Shown here: piece by piece, positions 7,833-15,803 of the stretch
Layout of the letters: the number at the start of each line of letters is the position of its first letter
Numbering within the stretch: the stretch's first letter is position 1
Assembly (NCBI GenBank): GCA_038900335.1
Contig: JBBMRB010000016.1
Span: forward strand, 1 to 64,000
Direction of reading: 5' to 3'
Source: Rs1 sp038900335
GTDB lineage: Bacteria; Pseudomonadota; Gammaproteobacteria; Pseudomonadales; Balneatricaceae
Length of the DNA: 64,000 nucleotides
Program-made: the position numbers and the translations under genes
Notes under the pieces: model-generated
The model's database searches: none
Told to the model about the DNA's origin: nothing
What the model saw: only the letters and a program-made list of their open reading frames with translations

Positions 7833-8675
7833 ATGAATTTGAAAGCACCTCATATGTTAGTCGTTTTTTTCATGTGCTTGTTGAGCAAACAACGAAGCCA
7901 TAAAAAACATGGCATAGCTATTTTCAGCTGTGTTGTCAGTGTACTAATGCTATCGGCTTGTACAGTTAATAATAAAAAAATCGTAGCGATTAATGCGCAA
8001 CAATTAATATCAGAACAGGATGTCATAGACATTGCGACGTTAGCGACAGAGCAATTAGAATTATTATTAAATATCAAGTTACAACAGCGGCCAACGATTC
8101 ATTTTGTTAGCGCGCAACAATTAAAGGCTCATATTCTTGAGCATGCTTACATAGTAGATTTAGATAACGCTCAAGCGCTGAGCCACTATAGTCAATCGGT
8201 TGTAGCGGTATATTGTGAATACGAAAAAGATATTTATGTTGTTGAAGACAATATCCAAGTATACGAAAGAGTGGATTATTCTGCACAAGAGTTAGTTTAT
8301 GAAGCGCTGTTACACATCTTAACTCACGAATTAGTGCATGCAATACAAGATCAGCAAGGGTTGTTAAACTGGTATTCTGATGATGATGCCGAAAATTCAG
8401 CCTTTTCTACCTTGGTTGAAGGCCATGCTGATTTACAAACGGCATTAGTTTTAGAGAGGATGGGTGTTATTGATGACATATATAATTATGGCGTTCAAAC
8501 GGTAGCAAGTGATAGCGATGATATAGCATTTAATCAGTACAGCGATAAGTTTTCGCAAAAGTATGTGACAGGTAAAAAAATATTTAATGAGATTCATCAA
8601 AAGTATGGCAATGGCCAAGCGTGGCGGGTTTTAAAAAGGCCAGAATTACAAATACAGCGCATGCTTAATCGTTGA
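7833..8675 (+). CDS. Putative zinc metallopeptidase, lipoprotein-like
   Basis: About 280 residues. The N-terminus has two hydrophobic stretches, the second ending in a lipobox-like LSAC (before TVNNKK), so the protein is likely anchored to a membrane as a lipoprotein. The catalytic motif HELVH (H165, E166, H169) is followed 27 residues later by VEGHAD, whose E196 or H198 could be the third zinc ligand, as in gluzincin-type peptidases. I cannot name the family and the substrate is unknown. The start is uncertain: TTG at 7821, ATG at 7833, 7854 and 7872 are all in frame; 7872 gives the most ordinary signal peptide, while 7833 has the better upstream context. Confidence 0.65.
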   Translation: MNLKAPHMLVVFFMCLLSKQRSHKKHGIAIFSCVVSVLMLSACTVNNKKIVAINAQQLISEQDVIDIATLATEQLELLLNIKLQQRPTIHFVSAQQLKAHILEHAYIVDLDNAQALSHYSQSVVAVYCEYEKDIYVVEDNIQVYERVDYSAQELVYEALLHILTHELVHAIQDQQGLLNWYSDDDAENSAFSTLVEGHADLQTALVLERMGVIDDIYNYGVQTVASDSDDIAFNQYSDKFSQKYVTGKKIFNEIHQKYGNGQAWRVLKRPELQIQRMLNR

Positions 8676-8714
8676 AGGATATAGAGTTACAATATCACTG
8701 ATAAATGGTTTATT

Positions 8715-8762
8715 AAAAAACAGTACGTTATGCTCAGAATCTGAGTTTTAAGTACTGTTTTT
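8715..8762. terminator. Bidirectional terminator between convergent genes
   Basis: A-tract plus CAGTAC (8721-8726) pairs with GTACTG plus T-tract (8752-8762). Inside lies a second small hairpin, CTCAG/CTGAG (8733-8745). It separates the metallopeptidase gene from the beta-galactosidase gene and has a U tract in both directions. Confidence 0.8.
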
Positions 8763-8794
8763 GAGCAGGCGAAAGTTGTGCTAATAGAGTGTTA

Positions 8795-10690
8795 TCAAAT
8801 ATTATACCATTTGACTTCTGCTGGCTGTAAAATAGTATTTTGATATTTCACAGCGACCTTGTTGTAATTAAAAATAAAACGCTGGGTGTTACTCTCTACA
8901 ATTCTCACGCCTTCAGGTAATTGCTCAACAGGGATATTAGCTTGTAGGCAAAGGCGTGTTAAAACGTCCATTATTCCTGGTTTATTAAGCCAAGCAGTTA
9001 AATAATAACGTTTATTGGAACCAATCAACACGGGTCTATCACATTGAGTAGATATAATAATATCATCATTTATATCCATTGTTTCTAACCAGTTTTTAAC
9101 TTCAGCGGTATCGCTCACCGCCAGCGTGATATCAGGTCTTAATGATTCTACATAGCTTATATTACTTTGTATTCCCGGCATTGGTGGGTTGAGGTTGATG
9201 GCAAAGTTATCGGTTTTAGAGCCACTTCGAGGACCGGCGAGAAAAGTACCCTGAAAATTATTAATAGCTTGTGTTAAGGGCGTATTGAAGGTCATTAACC
9301 CTGGGGCAAGTACTAATTCATAGGCCGCTAGGTCCTTGCTATTAGGTGAAATAATATCAATAGACAAGCCAAGAGAGCGCATTGCGCGATAGTGTTCAAA
9401 GACTAATCTAAAGTAGTTGAATGTCGCTCCTTGCGGTTGAATCTGCCACGCCCAATCAGATTGATAGTCAAAAACGATAGCAACGCGGGCGTTGACAGCT
9501 TCAACATCGGGCATGTTTTTTAGCTCTTGGGCAACAGTTTTCGCTTCATTTAGCCCTATGGCTGCAACATTATCTGGGCGATTTAAGCCTGAATGCATTT
9601 GCTCTTGAGCAAAAGGGGCTTGTCGCCAGCGGAAGTAACTGACAGTTTCAGCGCCATGAGCAAAAGCTTCCCAAGTCCATAACCTTACCATGTTAGGAAG
9701 TGGTGCAGGGTTGAACGGCGCCCAGTTAACAGGGCCAGGTTGTTGCTCCATTACCCACCAACGGCCTTTACCGACACTGCGGTATAAATCGTGATGAAAG
9801 GCCTGAAAATCTGGGTCACCTTGTTGTGAAAAACGTCGTTTCCACTCGTCACTGTCTTCAGAGCGATCTTCTAAAAATCCTAATGGGTAACTGTCCCAGC
9901 TGGCAATATCTAAATCTGCACCAACGTCATAGTGGTCAAAGTCAGTAATGCGCCCCATATAGTTGTGAATGAGGGGAGCATCAGTAAAATTTCGTAAAAC
10001 ATCCACTTGCGCGCGATTATAAGCGACGACTTGATCAGAGCTAAAGCGGCGAAAATCTAGCACGTGGCTTGGGTTTGGTTCAGTGACACACAGGTTAGGT
10101 AGTTCTATTTGTGAAAAATCATTGTACTGCATTGACCAAAAAATATTACCCCAAGCGTGATTAAGCGCTGTTATGCTGCCATATTTTTTTTCTAGCCAGT
10201 GTCTGAACTCGGTTAACGCCGCTCGAGTGTAAGATAGCGTCGTGTCATGGCAGCTGTATTCGTTATCAATCTGCCATGCTTTAATGTGTGGGTTAGTTGC
10301 GTAACGCTCAGCCATCAGTCTGCAAATGCGTACAGACTCTGCTTTATACGGCTGGTGGCTAAAACAGTAATGGCGTCTAGAGCCAAACTTACGTATTTGA
10401 TTATTTGCATCTACAGCCAGCATGTCAGGCCATTTATCTAGTAGCCAACGCGGAGGTGTCGCAGTGGGTGTGCCCATCACAATGTCTAAGCCTGCATCAC
10501 CTAAAATTTCAATCGCATGATCTAGCCAATCCCAATTAAGTTGATTAGCTTGAGGTTCAATTTTGCTCCATGCAAACTCCCCGATGCGAACCCAACTTAG
10601 CCCAGATTCAACCATGCGTTTAGCATCGTCGGCCCACATTTGTTGGGGCCAGTGTTCGGGGTAATAGCAGCAGCCTAAGGTACGCTTCAT
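8795..10690 (-). CDS. Beta-galactosidase, glycoside hydrolase family 42
   Basis: A 631-residue GH42 enzyme releasing galactose from beta-galactosides. The N-terminal CYYPEHWP, the acid/base glutamate E144 in WQIDNEY and the nucleophile E315 in WWVMEQQPGP are all present. A Rossmann-like trimerisation domain follows (about 395-600) and then a short beta domain. No signal peptide is seen, so it acts inside the cell on imported oligosaccharides. It is the last gene of the minus-strand galactoside run, 73 bases after the lactonase gene, and ends at a strong bidirectional terminator. The C-terminal beta domain looks slightly short for the family. Assignment is firm; linkage preference is not. Confidence 0.93.
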   Translation of the reverse strand: MKRTLGCCYYPEHWPQQMWADDAKRMVESGLSWVRIGEFAWSKIEPQANQLNWDWLDHAIEILGDAGLDIVMGTPTATPPRWLLDKWPDMLAVDANNQIRKFGSRRHYCFSHQPYKAESVRICRLMAERYATNPHIKAWQIDNEYSCHDTTLSYTRAALTEFRHWLEKKYGSITALNHAWGNIFWSMQYNDFSQIELPNLCVTEPNPSHVLDFRRFSSDQVVAYNRAQVDVLRNFTDAPLIHNYMGRITDFDHYDVGADLDIASWDSYPLGFLEDRSEDSDEWKRRFSQQGDPDFQAFHHDLYRSVGKGRWWVMEQQPGPVNWAPFNPAPLPNMVRLWTWEAFAHGAETVSYFRWRQAPFAQEQMHSGLNRPDNVAAIGLNEAKTVAQELKNMPDVEAVNARVAIVFDYQSDWAWQIQPQGATFNYFRLVFEHYRAMRSLGLSIDIISPNSKDLAAYELVLAPGLMTFNTPLTQAINNFQGTFLAGPRSGSKTDNFAINLNPPMPGIQSNISYVESLRPDITLAVSDTAEVKNWLETMDINDDIIISTQCDRPVLIGSNKRYYLTAWLNKPGIMDVLTRLCLQANIPVEQLPEGVRIVESNTQRFIFNYNKVAVKYQNTILQPAEVKWYNI

Positions 10691-10763
10691 GGAATTCTCT
10701 CTTCTATAAAATTTATTATTTGAAAGGTTGATATTAAATTAAGGGCTTAGTGACAATTTGCAC

Positions 10764-11624
10764 TTAAATATGTACTTGGTACTCTGCTAAGCCTGCGACA
10801 TCGGATCTGACAACAAATGTCATTCCTGCATTTTGCTCGGCTAATTCTTTAGCGCTAAGGCCTTGCCTGGCCGTGGTGATTATTAATTGATCGAAATTTG
10901 CACCCCCTAAAGCTGGGCAGCTCACATGTGCAGTAGGCAACATAACAGCTTGCAGAAATAGCCCTTGAGCTGAATATTGAGCGACGCGTGAAGCACCCCA
11001 CTGAGCAACCCATAAACACCCTGTTGAATCGCAGATCGCGCCATCTGGGTTTAAGTTATCAGGACCAAAATCGATAAACAGTTGCGGTTCACCTGTAGGC
11101 CAGCCATCAATTGCTGATAAGGGTGTGCGCCAAATTTTTTGTTCAGCGGTGTCAGCATGATAACTAAACTTGCGATCAGGAGAAAAACAGATAGCATTGC
11201 TAATCGTTATATCACTATGGATTTTTCGCAGCTCAGATTGATAGTAACGGTAGATAGCACCTGCTTTAGTTTGCGCTTGTTTACCCATAGTGCCAATCCA
11301 AAAACCACCCCAAGGATCCGCTCTGCCATCGTTTGAGCGAGTAGCGTTGTTGTTTGCTTCTAAAGAGCAAATGAGTGTTTGATCTGCGGTCTTTAAGTTA
11401 AATTTGATGAGAGCACTTTCACTGGCAATAATAAGATGATCGCGATCTATCCAGCCTGCAGCAGAGACATATTCATCAAATTGCCAGCGCAGTAAGGTAT
11501 CGTTTTTTTTACTAAACAGTGTTTTGGATAAAATATCGAACCAAAATAATTGTGCCAAAAGGGGGTGCCATAGCGGACCTTCTCCTAATTCACAGGCCGA
11601 TTTATCAAAAATCTCTATGCTCAT
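10764..11624 (-). CDS. SMP-30/gluconolactonase-family sugar lactonase
   Basis: A 286-residue six-bladed propeller lactonase. Motifs include ELGEGPLWHP at the start with a metal-binding glutamate, NDGRADPWGGFWIGTM (about 100-115), and NPDGAICD (about 210). In this operon it should open D-galactono-lactone to galactonate between the SDR dehydrogenase and the dehydratase. I choose the ATG at 11624, one base after the dgoA stop. In-frame starts at 11645 and 11669 would overlap dgoA and have no better ribosome site. L-arabinolactone or related lactones are possible additional substrates. Confidence 0.87.
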   Translation of the reverse strand: MSIEIFDKSACELGEGPLWHPLLAQLFWFDILSKTLFSKKNDTLLRWQFDEYVSAAGWIDRDHLIIASESALIKFNLKTADQTLICSLEANNNATRSNDGRADPWGGFWIGTMGKQAQTKAGAIYRYYQSELRKIHSDITISNAICFSPDRKFSYHADTAEQKIWRTPLSAIDGWPTGEPQLFIDFGPDNLNPDGAICDSTGCLWVAQWGASRVAQYSAQGLFLQAVMLPTAHVSCPALGGANFDQLIITTARQGLSAKELAEQNAGMTFVVRSDVAGLAEYQVHI

Positions 11625-11625
11625 G

Positions 11626-12234
11626 TTAAAGTTTCGCACTGTCATAAGCGGCAACCATTTCTTTGGCAATCATGGCTATTTTTTCTGTGCTATAGCCAGG
11701 TTTAAATAAAGCAGAACCAATGCCAAACCCAGAGATACCGACATTTAACCATTGTGCGAAGTTACTCGCGCTGGCGCCACCTACTGCAAATAAAGGGATG
11801 GACTTAGGGATAACGACTGACATCGCTGCTACACCTGCGGTGCCGATAATGGAGGCTGGGAATATTTTAAGGCCATCGGCACCAGCATCAATGGCGGCAA
11901 AACATTCACTAGGGGTCAGTACGCCTGGGAAAGATTGCATATTAAGCGCTTTTGTTCTCTTAATAACATCGATATTACAATTAGGTGAAATAATCATAGT
12001 GGCGCCCGTTTTTGCCACCTCTTCAACTTCTTTGGTGGTTAATACCGTTCCCGCACCGAAAACAGCCCTATCAGAAAAATTATCCACCATTAATTTAATG
12101 CTCTTGACAGCAGAAGGTGAATTTAAAGGGACTTCGATTTTTGTAATGCCGGCATTAATGAGTGCTTGCGCCGCCTCAACTGCCTGCGAAGGTTCAATTC
12201 CTCGAAGAATGGCGATGAGCTGTCTATCTTGCAT
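11626..12234 (-). CDS. dgoA: 2-dehydro-3-deoxy-6-phosphogalactonate aldolase
   Basis: A 202-residue class I aldolase that cleaves KDPGal to pyruvate and glyceraldehyde 3-phosphate. The Schiff-base lysine is K123 in GLKIFPAS, and E34 in KIEVPLNSP and the C-terminal phosphate loop VGGAS are in place. LIAILRGI at the start and VPLNSP fit DgoA better than the KDPG-specific Eda. AAGGAC precedes the ATG. It lies 13 bases after dgoK and abuts the lactonase gene, and completes the oxidative galactose pathway. Confidence 0.9.
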   Translation of the reverse strand: MQDRQLIAILRGIEPSQAVEAAQALINAGITKIEVPLNSPSAVKSIKLMVDNFSDRAVFGAGTVLTTKEVEEVAKTGATMIISPNCNIDVIKRTKALNMQSFPGVLTPSECFAAIDAGADGLKIFPASIIGTAGVAAMSVVIPKSIPLFAVGGASASNFAQWLNVGISGFGIGSALFKPGYSTEKIAMIAKEMVAAYDSAKL

Positions 12235-12247
12235 TGGATGTGTCCTT

Positions 12248-13162
12248 TTAAATTGCTGATAATTGTTTATAAGCCAGTGTTAAGCCTTGTAAGGTCATAG
12301 TCTCACTGTTTTCTTGTCGCGTTTTAATCGACATCAGGTTTAAAGCACTAGAGTAGTGTTTGCTTAGCGTTGATTCGCCAATAACAATAACCTTTAAATC
12401 TTGTATGTTCTGTGCAGCCAAATAGGGTTCACAATTAGCCAGTTCTAGGCCAATTAATAAACCAGATAACCGCGAGTAGGCAGCCGTTGCGGGCAGATCA
12501 CTAACGAGTGATTGGGCGCGTATAGAAAAAAGCTCAGCGCTGACCCTCTCTGGGTGTTGTAAGCTATCTTTAACGGCGCTTTGAAACGCCTCTTCATGCC
12601 ATGATGAATCATCTAGGCAGTGGCGCAACACGGATTGTTTTGATAGTAATGCAAACAGCTCACCGGTTAGAAATGTTTGGAACTGAGTTACTTTACCATT
12701 GACGATATTTGCCCATTTAGAATGAGTTCCCGGTAGGCAAACGACACCAGTGAACGTTTTATCGTTGATAAGTAAACCCGCTATCTGGGTTTCTTCCCCA
12801 CGCATGACATCAGCAGGTGATAGTTGCTTAATACCAGGCAAGATATTAATTTCAACCCGAGGATCATTTACAGGCACTGTTGTAAAACTGCCGTACGGCG
12901 AACACGGCGCACTTAGGTAGCTAGCCTCAACCCAGCCCTGACGAGAACCGACCATGCCGCAGGCTAATACTTGGGTCATACCCTCTTTGTTAAACCAATC
13001 TTCAATTAGCTCTATGAGTACCGGCTCGAATTGTGTTGAATTCAAACAATTCATACCTTGATCACTGCGCCGGTAGTCTAAAGCTTTACCTTGAAAATCC
13101 ATTTTCCAAACTCGTAGATGACTAGTTCCCCAATCCACGGCGACCCAATTACCAGCGCTCAT
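12248..13162 (-). CDS. dgoK: 2-dehydro-3-deoxygalactonokinase
   Basis: A 304-residue sugar kinase that phosphorylates 2-keto-3-deoxygalactonate with ATP. The phosphate-1-like start VAVDWGTSHLRVW, LPGTHSKWANI (about 160-170) and the C-terminal GLTLAY are typical of DgoK. The gene overlaps the upstream SDR gene by four bases (ATGA) and is 13 bases ahead of dgoA, so stoichiometric co-translation is likely. The presence of both DgoK and DgoA is the main evidence that the neighbouring dehydratase makes KDGal from D-galactonate. Confidence 0.92.
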   Translation of the reverse strand: MSAGNWVAVDWGTSHLRVWKMDFQGKALDYRRSDQGMNCLNSTQFEPVLIELIEDWFNKEGMTQVLACGMVGSRQGWVEASYLSAPCSPYGSFTTVPVNDPRVEINILPGIKQLSPADVMRGEETQIAGLLINDKTFTGVVCLPGTHSKWANIVNGKVTQFQTFLTGELFALLSKQSVLRHCLDDSSWHEEAFQSAVKDSLQHPERVSAELFSIRAQSLVSDLPATAAYSRLSGLLIGLELANCEPYLAAQNIQDLKVIVIGESTLSKHYSSALNLMSIKTRQENSETMTLQGLTLAYKQLSAI

Positions 13163-13929
13163 CCTGTGACCACCACACCGCCATCAACAGCAATGGCTTG
13201 CCCTGATATCATACGGCTAGCTTTAGAGGCTAAAAATAAAGTAGCGTCGACAATATCTCTGGGAGCTAAATGCTCTTTTAAACACTGACGCTCAAGGTGT
13301 GCTGCCAAATCTTCTGGAGTGGCCCACATATCTAGTTGTTTTTGAGTGAGTACCCAACCTGGTAATAAAGTATTAACACGAATATTATCACCACCTAATT
13401 CGCGAGCCAGTGCACGAGTTAGGCCGGTAATGGCAGCTTTTGATGCCACATAGCCCGGGTAACCTGCATTGCCCATTAAGTAAGAAATAGATGAAAAGTT
13501 AATGATTGAGCCATGGCCCATTTTGCGCATACCATCGCTCACAGCTTGTGCTGTAAAAAAGTGAGGCTTTAAATTAACAGCCATCCCTTTATCCCATTGC
13601 TCTGAGCTATATTCGTGCAGTGAATGGCGGGCGTCGTTGGCGGCATTATTGATCAGTGTTGTAATCGGGCCGTTAGTGTTTTCAGCCTGCTTCATCGCGG
13701 CTTGAAGCGCTGTAATATCGCTAATATCACACTGAATAAAGAGTGGGCTAACACCATACTTTTCTTGCATTTGCGTAACAAACTCACTGGCATCTGAGCG
13801 CTGCACAAAAGCTACTTTGGCACCTTGCTCAATGAAACCTTCAGTGAGTGAGGCACCAATGCCTGAACCGCCGCCAGTGATAAATATGCTGCTATCTTTT
13901 AAATCGTGAAACGAAACATATTCTGACAT
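13159..13929 (-). CDS. SDR-family oxidoreductase, probable D-galactose 1-dehydrogenase
   Basis: A 256-residue classical short-chain dehydrogenase. The nucleotide loop is GGGSGIG (19-25), the structural NNA is at 95-97, and the catalytic serine (about 148), Y160 and K164 are in NFSS and YVASK. From position in the operon, I infer that it oxidises D-galactose to D-galactono-lactone with NAD(P)+. Similar SDRs act on L-fucose, xylose or arabinose, and substrate cannot be told from motifs. Its stop overlaps the dgoK start by four bases. A 158-base gap with a partial hairpin separates it from the dehydratase. Confidence 0.82.
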   Translation of the reverse strand: MSEYVSFHDLKDSSIFITGGGSGIGASLTEGFIEQGAKVAFVQRSDASEFVTQMQEKYGVSPLFIQCDISDITALQAAMKQAENTNGPITTLINNAANDARHSLHEYSSEQWDKGMAVNLKPHFFTAQAVSDGMRKMGHGSIINFSSISYLMGNAGYPGYVASKAAITGLTRALARELGGDNIRVNTLLPGWVLTQKQLDMWATPEDLAAHLERQCLKEHLAPRDIVDATLFLASKASRMISGQAIAVDGGVVVTG

Positions 13930-14087
13930 GATAGAGACCTCCTTGAGGCTCGTTTATAAAGAATGTCTGCGGCTGCTCTGGCCGTATTAAGATCAGAGCA
14001 CGCAGCAGCTTCTTGTATTATATTTTAAAGTTAATAATCGTTTGAATGCATTTTTAACTTCGTGTTAGTTACTTTGATCAACAGGAA

Positions 14088-15803
14088 TTAATGGCTTTCT
14101 CTAGTGACAGGGCGGGTATCTTTACCCACTAAGAAATCTAAGTCAGCTCCGGTATCTGCCTGCATTACATGGTCAATATATAGTTTTGCGTAACCACGGC
14201 TATAATTTGCAGGCTCAGGTTGCCAGTGTTTGCGTCTTTGAGCTAACTCCTCATCGCTCACTTCAAGTTCAAGTGTACCGTTTAGAGTTGACATATTAAT
14301 GATGTCGCCAGTTTGAACCAAGGCTAAAACACCACCGGCATTCGCTTCAGGCGCCACATGTAATACAACGGTACCAAATGCTGTGCCAGACATGCGGGCA
14401 TCAGAAATACGCACCATATCTTTAATACCTTTTTCAACCAGGCAACGTGGAATTGGCATGTTTCCTACCTCGGGCATTCCCGGGTAACCTTTAGGGCCGC
14501 AGCCTTTTAAAACGAGAATAGTGTTTTCGTCAACGGCTAAATCAGGTAAATCAATTTTTGCTTTTAAATCTTCTATGTTTTCGAAAACATACGCTTTACC
14601 ACGATGCTCTAATAAATGCTCAGATGCAGCAGAAGGTTTGATAATCGCCCCTTGTAAAGCCAAATTACCGCGTAGCACACGCAACCCAGAAGCTGCACGT
14701 AACGGTTTGTCATAACTGCGTATCACGTCTTCGTTAAAGCACTGGGCACCTTCAAAATAGGTTTTTATGTCTTTATTCAACACCGTATTAGCGGGGAATA
14801 ATTTATGCTCCAATTCTTTTAATACGACTGGCATTGCGCCGGCATAGCAAAAATCTTCCATTAGATACTTGCCAGAGGGCATGCAGTTGACCAGTAGTGG
14901 AATTTCACCGCCAATTTCAAAATCATTGAGCGTTAAATCTATTTCAGCTCGACCTGCAATTGCCAGTAGATGAACTACAGCATTAGTAGATCCACCGACA
15001 GCAGCATTCGCCAATATTGCATTTTTTAAGCTTTCTTTGGTTAATACTTTGGACATGCATAGATCTTCTTCAACCATTTCCACAATACGTCTGCCAGTGA
15101 GGTGAGCGAGTGCTGCGCGTCGGGCATCGACAGCTGGTAAGGCTGCATTTGTCGGTAAACACAAACCCATAGCTTCAACTAAGGAGGCCATCGTCGAGGC
15201 TGTTCCCATCGTCATGCACACACCTGCGGAGCGACTCATGCCAGATTCTGCCGCCATGAAATCTTGTAGTGTCATTTCGCCAGCTCGAACGCTTTCAGAG
15301 AATTTCCAAACATCGGTGCCAGAGCCTATATCCTGACCTTTCCATTTGCCGTTCAGCATAGGCCCAGAAGAGACAACAATGGTCGGTAAATCGACACTAG
15401 CTGCGCCCATTAATTGGCCGGGTGTTGTTTTATCGCAGCCACCTAGTAGTACAACGCCATCAATGCCATAAGCGCGGATGCTCTCTTCAACATCCATCGC
15501 TAAAAGGTTTCTAAATAGCATAGCAGTCGGTTTCATCTGTGTTTCGCCCAATGACATAACAGGGAATTCAACAGGAAAGCCACCCGCTTCCCAGACGCCG
15601 CGTTTAACCATTTCTGCTAGCTCGCGTAACCCGGAATTACATGGGGTTAATTCAGACCAAGTATTGCAGATACCAATAATAGGGCGGCCATCAAAAACGT
15701 GATCAGGGAAGCCTTGATTCTTCATCCAGCTGCGATGAATAAAGCCATCTTTGTCTTGTTTACCGTACCATGCAGCTGATCGGCGTGTTTTCTTGTCGCT
15801 CAT
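14088..15803 (-). CDS. IlvD/Edd-family sugar-acid dehydratase (galactonate/arabinonate type)
   Basis: A 571-residue iron-sulfur dehydratase. The probable cluster ligands are C55 (ELTPCN), C123 (GGCDKTTPG) and C196 (AGVCMTMGTAS). Their mutual spacing matches that I recall for characterised L-arabinonate dehydratase, an enzyme that also takes D-galactonate and D-fuconate. The expected reaction here is D-galactonate to 2-keto-3-deoxygalactonate. Classical galactonate pathways use the unrelated enolase-superfamily DgoD, which is absent from this locus. The gene overlaps the alpha-galactosidase stop by four bases. Family is secure; galactonate as substrate is inferred from dgoK and dgoA. Confidence 0.88.
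   Translation of the reverse strand: MSDKKTRRSAAWYGKQDKDGFIHRSWMKNQGFPDHVFDGRPIIGICNTWSELTPCNSGLRELAEMVKRGVWEAGGFPVEFPVMSLGETQMKPTAMLFRNLLAMDVEESIRAYGIDGVVLLGGCDKTTPGQLMGAASVDLPTIVVSSGPMLNGKWKGQDIGSGTDVWKFSESVRAGEMTLQDFMAAESGMSRSAGVCMTMGTASTMASLVEAMGLCLPTNAALPAVDARRAALAHLTGRRIVEMVEEDLCMSKVLTKESLKNAILANAAVGGSTNAVVHLLAIAGRAEIDLTLNDFEIGGEIPLLVNCMPSGKYLMEDFCYAGAMPVVLKELEHKLFPANTVLNKDIKTYFEGAQCFNEDVIRSYDKPLRAASGLRVLRGNLALQGAIIKPSAASEHLLEHRGKAYVFENIEDLKAKIDLPDLAVDENTILVLKGCGPKGYPGMPEVGNMPIPRCLVEKGIKDMVRISDARMSGTAFGTVVLHVAPEANAGGVLALVQTGDIINMSTLNGTLELEVSDEELAQRRKHWQPEPANYSRGYAKLYIDHVMQADTGADLDFLVGKDTRPVTRESH

Noticed and set aside
11720..12259. 179-codon frame opposite dgoA
   Set aside because: It is antisense to an intact aldolase with catalytic residues; no ribosome site.
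13930..14087. Partial GC-rich hairpin between the SDR and dehydratase genes
   Set aside because: The arms (GCTGCTCTG and CAGAGCACGCAGC) match imperfectly and no T tract follows; the evidence is too weak to call a terminator.
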